Part shown: in pieces, positions 32,286 to 43,156 of the stretch
Layout: the number at the start of each line of letters is the position of its first letter
Position numbering within the stretch: the stretch's first letter is position 1
NCBI GenBank assembly: GCA_025526935.1
Contig: JAHLKD010000113.1
Span: forward strand, 1-64,000
Source of the DNA: Cladochytrium replicatum
Lineage: Eukaryota; Chytridiomycota; Chytridiomycetes; Cladochytriales; Cladochytriaceae
Direction: 5' to 3'
DNA length: 64,000 nt
The notes under the pieces: model-generated
Seen by the model: only the letters and a program-made list of their open reading frames with translations
What the model was told of the DNA's origin: nothing
Database searches by the model: none
Position numbers and translations under genes: made by a program

Positions 32286-32492
32286 AGAACAATAGCTTCG
32301 TTTTAGATTCTCTATCACATCGGGTTTTACTCGGGTCTGACTTTTGACCCGAGAAGGGTTTTCCTACTGGACCCGATACCCGACCCGGATCCGACCCGAA
32401 AATTTTCCATGAAAACCCGGCACTCGGGTCGGGTACATTTAGTCAATGGACCCGGACCCGACCCGAAAGACCCTAAAACCCGCCGATCCTTA

Positions 32493-32500
32493 GTGGTAAT
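32493..32500 (+). repeat. 8-bp target-site duplication GTGGTAAT (right) of hAT element
   Basis: Exact second copy of 26179-26186; the copia RNase H frame resumes immediately (VVMFANAAISW). Confidence 0.95.
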
Positions 32501-33042
32501 GTTCGCTAATGCGGCAATCAGTTGGCAATCGATTCGACAACAGACTATTGCAGCCTCGTCGTCGGAAGCCGAACTGTATGCGCTGAACGAACTATCGCGT
32601 GAGATGAAGTGGATGAAAAATCTTATGACGGGTATCGGAATTACGTCGTTCAATCCGCTCCGTTTATGGCAAGACAATCAATCCACCGAGTCTATCGCAA
32701 ACAATCTGTTCAACAACAAACGGACCAAACACATGGACGTTCGCGAGAGATTTGTGAATCTCCAAGTTGAACAGAAACATCAGGAGTTACACCATATGGA
32801 TACTTCTGATATGATCGCGGACATCTTAACTAAACCTCTTGGAAGTAAATTATACCTTAAACACAGGGGCTCGTTGGGGCTAGTCAGTCAGTCTTCACTT
32901 AATATACTATCTTGAACGACCGACTGGCGATGTCCATACAACTTACCTCTATTTCAATGGAATATCAACTTCAGCATTTACAGAAAGTTATGATCAGTTG
33001 AGTGATACTCTCGGTTGTACCTATCTAATGACTGAGGGGGTG
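32501..33042 (+). pseudogene. Copia A copy 3 RNase H, remaining part, with 3' untranslated region
   Basis: Completes RNase H (FANAAISWQS...AELYALNELSREMKWMKNLM...TKHMDVRERF) and ends at the TGA near 32915. It then runs through the same 3' region and polypurine tract as copies 1. With 26179-26186 it restores the continuous copia sequence once the hAT element is removed. Confidence 0.9.
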
Positions 33043-33177
33043 TGTTAAGTATTTCGATTGATGGACTTGGCCAATCCAGTCATTGATAGTACAAAAACAC
33101 AAACGCCCGATATACAGAAATGTCACTCTTCACCGAGCAACATTTCTAACTATTGAACTAAAGCATATAGATGATGA
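33043..33177 (+). repeat. 3' LTR of copia A copy 3, truncated by second hAT copy
   Basis: First 135 bp of the family-A LTR (TGTTAAG... to GATGATGA), cut by a hAT TIR starting TAAGGTTCGGCGGG at 33178. The rest of the LTR is not found on the far side. Confidence 0.92.
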
Positions 33178-33687
33178 TAAGGTTCGGCGGGTCCGGGTCG
33201 GGTCCGGGTTTCAGTGGCGACCTGCACCAAACCCTTTGGGTTGGGTCGTGTTTGTCTGGGGACCCGCCGGGTCACTGACGGGTACAAAGGGAATACCCGG
33301 ACCCGAAGTGGTTGAAACCCGTACCCGACCCTGACCCGCCGGGTTTTTGCTGCCCAGGAGAGGATTGATTGAATTTTGAGTTAGACCACGGATATTTACA
33401 TGAACACTTTGTGTCTGTGTGGACAGTGTGTATTTTAGAAACACTATCGTAAAAAGAAACAAAACTCCACTGAGCAATCACAAGTTGATAGGTGGAACAG
33501 CCCAAATCAGCTTCTGTATCTGGTTCATATCGTCAGAGTCCCATCCACCACTGGTTACGTCCTTCGCCAACCCAGTCCTGATGAACCGATCAATGTCGTC
33601 ATTTGAAAGCATGAAATCCTTGGCTAAACCTGTCTTCCAAGGTTTCCAATCCACCTCAGGGAGCGTTATGGACGAAAGATGCCCGAT

Positions 33688-35175
33688 TTATGCCGTCCAG
33701 AACCTTAGCCACTCAGAAGGATATGCATCCACTAATGCCCTGAACATGCGATAGATAGTGGCAGACGTACTTAGCGAATTATTGTGCCGTATCCAGTTTC
33801 CGAGCAAAATGTGCACCCTAAGAAGAGTAAGGCTGCTCCGAGAACTGCTACTTGAAGTTGATATTCGGCTTGAGCGGTCGTCTGATTCAACAACTATGGG
33901 CCGTAAAAACTCATTTCGGGAGAGGACTTCGTAGTTTACATTGACGTACTTGATTGATGGTGGAAGAGACGGCAATTTAAGGTCATAAATAACCTCATTG
34001 ATCTTATGCATCTGGAAGCAGATACCCTGGATGACCTCTTTCACCAAAAGGATAGCCGTACGACGATGCTGCTGCAGGCTAAGCAATGCAAGGGAACTCG
34101 TTGGAGAACTGGTTTGATGTACCTTCGGAATTCTACCAATCCCCTTGATAGCTGACGATATGCTTATTAGGCTGCCTGTTGATGTTGGCGCCGCAGGTGC
34201 TGCAGCTTCTGAATGACCAGCCTGTCGTTTCAGAGCAGCAAGCTCTCCCTCCAGGGCAGTCAAACGTGATTTCCATTGTGAAATCTCCTGGGAAGTTGCC
34301 TGCTTCTCCCTTTCCATTGCAGCGGTAATCTCCCTGAATCTTGCTAGCTCTTCGTGCTTGCCGTGCTGAATCAATGCACCCGCCCTGCCTAATTCATCAA
34401 TGAGAGCCTTCTCTCGCACTTCTGCTGCAATGCGGGTCCTTCTCTCGTTCATTGCAGTCTCTTCAAGATCTTTTGTCATGTTCAACAGTCGTTCTGACTG
34501 TTTGAGGACCTGTTTTGTCCTTTCACGGTCCTCATCTGCTCGTTTGATGGTCGCTTGGAACTCGTCAACCTTTGCAGTGACGGGCATTCCTCTGTAAATG
34601 CCGTACTTGTGTCCCTGCCGCCTGTAAAAGTCCAGAAATGTTGTTTCCTTCTGAAAGGAAGAGCTTTTCAAGCACTCCATACGATAGGCGTTTGCTGCTG
34701 TTATGAACTCCGTTCGTCCACTGCATTCATCGTGAATTTCGTTCAGGGCTTGACGAACTAGCTTGCTGTCAGAGTTAAGTCGGTCGATCAACCCTTGAAG
34801 AAAAAATCTTGGGCCGCATTCATCACGATTTGTTTGACAGTTGCTGATGAAGTCTTCCGAGTCGTAGCTGTGGCTGCTCGCTTTGAATTTTCGATACCAA
34901 AGTCATATGTCTGAAGCAGGACAGAGTCTGTCGATGAGCAAATAGTCAGCATCCCCTTTAGTACCACGTCGCGCCGGTTTCTTTGAAGGAGCTGTCGATT
35001 TGACATCTGTCGATTTGACATCTGTCGATTTGACATCAAGGCCAACTTCTGCTTCTTCCACTTCAGAACCCGATGCCAGAGATGTTTCAGGTGCAGTCAC
35101 AGGTTCTGCACTTGATTCTCTTTCAGATGATGGTCTGGATTGTTTTAACGCTCGCTTCTTTGTAGTTCGAGGCAT
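33688..35175 (-). pseudogene. Accessory coiled-coil gene of second hAT copy, nonsense mutated
   Basis: Nearly identical to 26681-28153. The codon for R86 (CGA in copy 1) is TGA at 34903-34905, a C-to-T change at a CpG that truncates the protein to about 85 residues. Downstream the frame is otherwise open from about 34791 to 33688. Three DVKST repeats are present instead of two. Confidence 0.88.
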
Positions 35176-35317
35176 GGTGTTTGTACTGTTTGTCGTGGGA
35201 AGATACTGGCCCGGTGTTCTTAGCCGGAATGTTACAGGAATGTATGCTATAGTACTTCCCTGACACTATAGTAACTAACCCGATCTGAAAATAATAATAA
35301 GCTAGGGAAGAAACTGG

Positions 35318-36027
35318 CTAGTAACATTGATAGAGAGGATTCTGTCCGGGTGGACAGAATCTTATTGCTAGTAAAATTGATAGAGAGGTTAGCTGTACTT
35401 GATAGAGATCACTGAAGTACCGTCAATGAGTGAGAAAGTGTCCGGGTGGACAGAATCGTATTGCTAGTAACATTGATAGAGAGGTTAGTTGTATTGGGTA
35501 GAGATCACTGAAGTACCGTCAATGAGTTGAGAAAGTGTCCGGGTGGACAGAATCCTATTGCTAGTAGTATTTGTAGAGAGGTTAGTTGTATTGGATAGAG
35601 ATCACTGAAGTACCGTCAATGAGTTGAGAAAGTGTACGGGTGGACAGAATCTTATTGCTAGTAACATTAATAGAGAGGTTAGCTGTACCTGATAGAAATT
35701 ACTGAAGTACCGTCAATGAGTTGAGAAAGTGTCTGGGTGGACAGAATCGTATTGCTAGTAACATTGATAGAGAGGTTAGTTGTATTGGATAGAGATCACT
35801 GAAGTACCGTCAATGAGTTGAGAAAGTGTCCGGGTGGACAGAATCGTATTGCTAGTAACATTGATAGAGAGGTTAGTTGTATTGGATAGAGATCACTGAA
35901 GTACCGTCAATGAGTTGAGAAAGTGTCCGGGTGGACAGAATCGTATTGCTAGTAACATTGATAGAGAGGTTAGTTGTATTGGATAGAGATCACTGAAGTA
36001 CCGTCAATGAGTTGAGAAAGTGACCGG
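35318..36027 (+). repeat. Repeat array of second hAT copy, seven to eight 97-bp units
   Basis: The best preserved array: successive TGTCC-GGGT-GGACA cores are spaced 97 bp apart (for example 35828 and 35925). The last three units are almost identical, suggesting recent local amplification. All units are in plus orientation and contain GTTGAGAAAG just before the palindrome. Confidence 0.92.
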
Positions 36028-36235
36028 GTTAGTTCCCTAACTAAACCTAGGTTTTACGATCTCTGATTTCTACTTCGCTTTGCCCTCTGACTTGTGCGCT
36101 TCCCAATGTGCTGGTCCACGACAATCTTGTAAGGCTCTTCAGGTGTTTAGTGTTGGCAATTTATGTGCAAAATAAATAATATTGTTCAAAACAAATAAAC
36201 AATATTGTTGACCTTATTGTTTAAAAAGGTAAACC

Positions 36236-36276
<41 letters not shown>

Positions 36277-36300
36277 GCTTCTTAAAACAAACTGGTGCTT
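36028..36300. repeat. Spacer with TC microsatellite and a diverged repeat segment
   Basis: Contains a (TC)n tract at about 36240-36272. 36070-36200 resembles 63480-63610 (both read through CCAATGTGCTGGTC/CCCATGTGCTGGTC, TTGTAAGGC and GTGCAAAATAAATAAT-like sequence). No gene is seen. Confidence 0.6.
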
Positions 36301-37173
36301 TGTGGTACTAAAGGGGATGCTGACTGACGGACTCTGTCCTGCTTCAGACATTCCACTTTGGTATCGAAAATTCAAAGCAAGCAGCCACAGCTATGACTCT
36401 GAGCACTTCATCAGCAACTGTCAAACAAATCGTGATGAATGCAGCCCAAGATTTGTTCTTCAAGGGTTGATTGACTGACACAACTCTGACAGCAAGCTGG
36501 TCCATCAAGCCTTTAGATGATATTCACAATGAATGCAGTGGACGACAGGAGTTAATAACAAACACCTATCGTATGGAGTGCTTGAAAAGTTCTTCTTTTC
36601 AGAAGGAAACAACATTCTTGGACCATTATAGGTGGCAGCAACACAAGTTTGGTATTTACAGAGGAACGCCGGTGACTGCAAAGGTTGGCGTGTTTCATGC
36701 AACTATCAAACGAGCTGATGAGGAGTGAGAAAGGACAAAACAGGTCCTCAAACAGTCAGAACAACTTTGACTGTAGAGGATTTCAAGGAGAAGGCAAAGA
36801 ACGAGAGATGGACCCGAATCGCAGTAGAAATGAGAGAGAAGTCACTCATTGATCAGTTGGACCTTGGACAGGGCCAGTTCATTGATTCAGCACGGCGAGC
36901 TGAAGAGTGAAGAGGTTGCAAGATTCAGAGAGATTGTTGCTCAGTGCAATAGAAAGGGAGTGGAAGGCTGTGCCAGAGTATTGGCAGATAGAAATCACGT
37001 GCAACTGCCTGGAGGAAGAGCTTGCTGGTCTGAAACGACAGCCCGGTTATTCTGAAGCGGGCACATCTGCTGCACCATCCCACAGAGGGTCCAAAAAGCA
37101 TCTCGTCATATCAAGGCAATTGGCAGAGTTCCCACCTTTGAAACCTGACCCGACCCAGACCCGCTGAACCTTA
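36301..37173 (+). pseudogene. Relic of a third hAT copy: decayed accessory gene ending at a TIR
   Basis: Plus-strand remnants of the accessory protein can be followed in shifting frames (GLCPASDIPLWYRKFKAS, then CSGRQELI..., TTFLDHYRW..., ERTKQVLKQSE..., and on to the Ala/Pro-rich region). Several stops and indels make it much older than the two copies on the left. It ends with GACCCGCTGAACCTTA (ending 37173), the complement of the family TIR (TAAGGTTC[A/G]GCGGGT). This marks the right boundary of the transposon cluster. Confidence 0.85.
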
Positions 37174-38252
37174 AATTCTCCCAGCAGTGTATTCCTGCTT
37201 TATTGTTTGCAAATGATATGTATTGGTTGGAAAAATAAATACATATTATGAAGTTTAAGAAAAATTCTGTGTTCTTTCATCCCTTTTCCTATGTTGTGTG
37301 TGCTTCTTTATGTGCATGACCATTTCTGTGTTTCTTATCTTTTATGCATTGTATGTGCAAAAATAAGTAAATGAATATTGCTTTAAAAGTTAATATTGGG
37401 GCAACTGCAGTCTCGTTTTTTTCTTGGGCTATTCCTCGATTCCAACCTCCATTTTTGTCTTCACCATCCCCTTCCAAATTCACCATCATTGCTAATTGTA
37501 GCAAACTCACAATCATTGTTAACTGCAGATTACCCACCCATCATTTTGTTCTTCCTGCAACAGTTTTCATCACAACGCAACACTGCTCTGTGATGACTCT
37601 CCTAATTCAACAGAGTGAACATGCAAGTGAAGTGGAGGGAAAGTGTGAAATGCAGGACAGGTTTGACCTGTCAGAGGACGCGCCGGAGATGTTATTGCTC
37701 TCTTGCCTACCATGATCTTCCCCCCCTCTGATCGAAACCATATTTATTGGTTGATTTTGCTGCTCCCTTCGTTACTGTGCTGGAGTGGTTGCCTGATCAT
37801 TGTCAACTGTTTCATGCTCCCTCCATACACTTTTTGATGATCAAATTGCTTTCCATGATCGCATCCCAAACATGACTGTTTCCCATGTCAAGCTACTGTT
37901 GTGCTCTCAGCGCTTGGCAAATTAATAGCCTGAGATAGTGATTCATTCCATCAACATTTTCTCTATTGAACTGACTATTGAACCCGAAGTATGATAGTTC
38001 CTTCAAATTAAGACAAAACTAACTAACTTCTGGGCGTAAGTATGGTTTGGGACACTGAATTTGATGTTGACAATGTCCATAAAGCATGTTGGCCGACAAC
38101 GGTGAACCCACATCGCATTTACAAATCCAAAAAAGTACAATCGCGACGCCTACAATAATAATAACGCGATTTAAGGCGGTTAGATCAAGGAAATATTGCG
38201 ATACTGAAACTTCAATCCAAAAAAAATAAAACAAATAAACGGATATCCTTGA
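37174..38252. other. Intergenic, no gene recognised
   Basis: 1.08 kb between the last hAT TIR and the TPR gene. It is AT-rich with stretches such as TTTTTGTCTTCACC. A 114-codon open frame at 37371-37715 has no recognisable motif or intron structure and is not called. Confidence 0.5.
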
Positions 38253-39710
38253 CTATTCTGTACCGACTGCCTCCGATTCATCGAGCGTCCACGCTTTTAG
38301 CCAGAGCTCCATTCGTGAAAACATGATCCCCAATTCTTGCTCATCTAGAACAGCCTCCTCCGTCACGTTAATATCAAGTGAGGATTCCGCCCGGGAAGCT
38401 GCCTCCTTATTAATTGCTTCAGGAGCACCCTCCCGACTTTTTATCCATTGTCCCAACAATTGAAGCTTAACGGACCACCACGCCCGTTGCTGTGCTGGAG
38501 TAAAAATCGTCTGCTGCGATGGGTAGGATGCGTTGGTGGATAACCGCGTGGAGGGCGATCGTGTTGGGCGATAATTATTGGAGGAAAAGGATGAGCTGGA
38601 GGATATCCAACTCTGACATATGGCATACAGCTTTTGAACATATGCCCAAGCAGCCTCCTGGTGAAGCGGATCGTCGTCTTCTTCCGAAACCCAAGCAGCT
38701 GAAGCAGTAACGACGACCCCTACAACGCACAATCCTGCACAGATTGCGCGTAAGCCGTCCTTAGATGCAAGTCCATCCCAGGTTCGCAGCATTCGGTCAA
38801 TGTCACCACGGGCCTTTTGCAATCGATCGATCCAGTTTTCTGAGAAGTCGCCGGGAATCGTCGAGCGTGCAAGCTGAACTGCAGGAGAGTCATCATTGGT
38901 GATGACCACCATTATGTCACCATCGTCAAGGCCGTGATTCTGACCCGCACTAGAAACTACAGAGCCGCGACCACCGGCTGCCGTTGAAGCCGAAGTGATG
39001 ATTGACGAGCGAGAGGAGGCGTCGTTCCGGACTACAAAGTCGGACATGTGACGACCAAGTTGTTCTGCAAATTCGTCAATGGTGAGTCTGCATCGCTCAA
39101 ACATGCTGACGAAAAGTAGCGTTGTTGGGTCCTCCTCACAGTCATTTGCAGGAAAGCCAGAAAGAGTACTTCCTGACAAACCGCCCTGTCCTTCTGATAA
39201 TTTTTCTTCAGCCAACTCAATCACTTTTGTCATGTTCAGTGTCGCGAGGTGCCGCTTGCCGAGTCCTGCGTAAGCTCCACCGCGGACAAAGTACCACCGG
39301 GCGACCTCCTCTCCCGCGATCGCCCTGTTCGCATCCCTCAGTGCGTCGTCAAACCGCCGAAGAATGCGATAACTCGAGGCTCTCAACCCATAAACTCGAC
39401 TTGCACGGGCATCATTGTATCGCATTACTGCCAGCAACTCAGAGTACAGCGCACTTGCTTCAGCGTGATAGTGAGATCTAGCAGCGGACCTGGCACGTTC
39501 GAGGAGGTCACCGACCGTAGATTCATCGGCGATCACGATGTCAAGTGAATGTGGTGGGGTCTTGTCTCCTGGAGTTGATGTGGAAGAGTTTCGCGATCGT
39601 TGGAGTGGAGGATATGTTGCTCCTGTGGGATCCATGGTGCTCTCCCGTTGATTTGGGGAGGTACTCTTGGGCAACAGCTTGTAGCCATCGTCGGGGGTCT
39701 CACCGTGCAT
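38253..39710 (-). CDS. TPR-repeat protein with possible membrane segment, function unknown
   Basis: About 485 residues from the ATG at 39710 (MHGETPDDG); an ATG at 39635 (MDPTGATYPP) is an alternative start. The N-terminal 60 residues are Ser/Pro/Thr-rich. About 65-165 form two to three tetratricopeptide repeats (ASALYSELLAVM, ASRVYGLRASSYRILRRFDDALRDANRAI, WYFVRGGAYAGLGKRHLATLNMTKVIEL), which usually mediate protein binding. A 19-residue hydrophobic stretch (ICAGLCVVGVVVTASAAWV, about 330-350) could be a membrane anchor. The C-terminus is acidic. I see no intron. Family and role are not recognised. Confidence 0.75.
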   Translation of the reverse strand: MHGETPDDGYKLLPKSTSPNQRESTMDPTGATYPPLQRSRNSSTSTPGDKTPPHSLDIVIADESTVGDLLERARSAARSHYHAEASALYSELLAVMRYNDARASRVYGLRASSYRILRRFDDALRDANRAIAGEEVARWYFVRGGAYAGLGKRHLATLNMTKVIELAEEKLSEGQGGLSGSTLSGFPANDCEEDPTTLLFVSMFERCRLTIDEFAEQLGRHMSDFVVRNDASSRSSIITSASTAAGGRGSVVSSAGQNHGLDDGDIMVVITNDDSPAVQLARSTIPGDFSENWIDRLQKARGDIDRMLRTWDGLASKDGLRAICAGLCVVGVVVTASAAWVSEEDDDPLHQEAAWAYVQKLYAICQSWISSSSSFSSNNYRPTRSPSTRLSTNASYPSQQTIFTPAQQRAWWSVKLQLLGQWIKSREGAPEAINKEAASRAESSLDINVTEEAVLDEQELGIMFSRMELWLKAWTLDESEAVGTE

Positions 39711-39985
39711 TGGTGCTACAAGGCAGTTCACAACACGGAATTATGAACATTAAACGATACAGTTTTTAAAGACGAAGGTTTGTGGATATTTCTGATTCGG
39801 ACAGAAGCGTAGCAAGCAAACAAAGGCAGGAACATATATGAAATACAAAATCACAAAGATATCCATGTCAAACATATCTAAAAGTAAAGGTGGTCGCTCC
39901 AACCAAAGAAACAGATAGAACTCCCCTTTATTCCGCCAAATTCTCCGACATTTGTAACCGCACACGGAAGAAGGAAGAAGGTTGT

Positions 39986-41472
<1,487 letters not shown>

Positions 41473-43156
41473 GATCTACTAAGCGAGTATGGTAGGGCAC
41501 AAGGTAAATTTCCTAGTGCTGGGATGATTCCGAAGCGGTTTTAGAGGGGGCACTTGCTCAGTATTGTCGGTATTGCTGCCACGCGCGAGAAAAGGAATCC
41601 AGGGGGTGATAAATGGTCATCAAGGGACGCAAAGTGGCGGTAGGTCTGATGAAAAAAATGCAATCGCAAAATTTTTATATACACCAAAATTGATGATGAG
41701 CAAATTTGGGAGTGATGACGAAACTCTAGATCGGAATGGCAAAATAGACAAGAAAGAGTGGATTGCCGTTTCTGGAGGTCAACTACATTCGAGTTACGGT
41801 CACTGGTAGATTAGAAACTCTCAGTCGATGGCAAGTGGAGTGAAAACACCAAGCAACCAGAGTTCCGTCATCCAGTTCTGCCGGTGTTTTGATCACATGC
41901 GCAGCCGACTTCCTTTTTTGGGTAAACTGTGTCACAATCTGCTAGTGCTGCGCCTCGCGTAGGTCTGGTGGACAGAGTAATGGCACGGAACGTTGTCAAC
42001 GGATACCTTGTTCTACACACCGTCTCAGGATATTATTTGCCCGGTCGTACAGTCTTACGGGCTACCGGGATTCTTCCGGAAGCTTTTCCAGAGATGTTCG
42101 AAACAGACGTTTAAACAGGCGTGCTGCTTGATGTGTGACAGTAAAATTAATTTGACGTTGCATGGTGATAAAAGAAATCAAATAAATAACCGATGGGATT
42201 AAAAATAAGTGTTCGCAAAACTGGAGCAGCCTCTGAGTGTTCCTATATATCTGCGTATGGCCAATCTGCCTCAATGCTGAACCTTGGCTCCTCGAATGTG
42301 AATGGAGGCTAAACATCTCACCACTTATGGATTTGCTTGTCTTTCAAGAAACTTAGCAATGTAATCGGAGGAAGGGCCTTTGGGCGACCTGCCAAAGCAA
42401 TTCATTCCTTGGCGCAACGGGTGTATTACAGATTGACAAAGTCTCACACCAGGTTCAAATTCCTTTTGAAGTGACGAAAGATACATTTCCATCAAGACAA
42501 TCGCAAGCAACATCACATTCTCTGGAGGTCTGCTTGAGCAATGGTTGCCCAGAAATCCATTGAGTGGGGCCCTTCGATGTTCGTTTGACAAGTGGACTTT
42601 GATGGTCAGGAAAATCAGGAAAACGTAACAAAAAATGCTCATTCAAAATACGTCCACGAAGAACTGCTCTTGCCTAGACCCTTAATTTCATCACAGGGTC
42701 TAAAAAATACTGATAGAGTTTTGCGTTGTCGTGTTATCTTTGCGATAAACACAACAGATATGGCGCCGCCCAATGCAAAAGGCTGCAATAACGCACCTAA
42801 TGTGCCTTGATCCAAAGCATCGAGTATTAGCTGATTTAAGCGCCAAGCTTGCACGCCGCTCGCATCGCTATCGCTGGTTCTGGTTATTGTTTTTCTTCAC
42901 GCCAACCTAAACTTGCCCAGAGAAACTCAAATTTTTCTGTTAAATTAGCGTCGCGCCATCCCAAACTCTCGCTTTGAACGTCTTGACGAGAGCCATTCGA
43001 TTTCATCCGTGCAGGTGGCACACCAAGAATACTTTGATGTCTTACTGAAACTAAGTGCAATGTATGTCTTCTCTCCTTTCGGGAGGGAATGTATGGTGGC
43101 TAACTTTCGTTATTAAAAAGCTTCCGCATACAAGTTGGGTCGCTTACTCCATATTC
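41473..43156. other. Intergenic region between divergent C2H2 factor and OPT transporter 1
   Basis: 1.7 kb. It must contain the promoters of both divergent genes. Short open frames here (for example 41564-41809, 42325-42646) lack motifs and are not called. Confidence 0.5.

Larger units (their letters stand above)
26187..32492 (-). mobile_element. Complete hAT-superfamily DNA transposon carrying two genes
   Basis: 6,306 bp bounded by terminal inverted repeats TAAGG(T/A)TCGGCGGGT (14 of 15 matched; 26187-26201 and complement of 32478-32492) and an 8-bp target duplication. Both ends also carry CGGGTCGGGT-type subterminal motifs. Both genes are on the minus strand: the transposase (29051-31486) and a coiled-coil protein (26681-28153). 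Arrays of a roughly 97-bp repeat sit between the genes and upstream of the transposase. It is inserted in the RNase H region of copia A3, so it is younger than that copy. Both reading frames are open, so the element may be active. Confidence 0.93.
33178..36027 (-). mobile_element. Second hAT copy, truncated (left TIR, accessory gene and repeat array only)
   Basis: Begins with the same TIR and subterminal region as the complete copy, and carries the accessory gene on the minus strand and a plus-oriented repeat array, but no transposase and no right TIR. The candidate left target word is GATGATGA, with no partner found to the right. It ends within the repeat array at about 36027 and is followed by unrelated sequence and then an old inverted relic of the same family. 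It differs from copy 1 by scattered substitutions and a 15-bp indel near 33527. Confidence 0.88.

Noticed and set aside
35318-36027. Regular repeats that could suggest a CRISPR array
   Set aside because: The whole 97-bp unit is repeated without unique spacers, the setting is a eukaryotic hAT element, and no cas-like gene is present.
37371-37715. 114-codon plus-strand frame next to the transposon cluster
   Set aside because: Low-complexity composition, no motif, no homologue recognised, and in a region with no other coding signs.
42325-42646. Overlapping minus-strand frames of 63-105 codons upstream of OPT copy 1
   Set aside because: I looked for copia or other transposon motifs and found none; the frames shift without conserved blocks, so no call is made.
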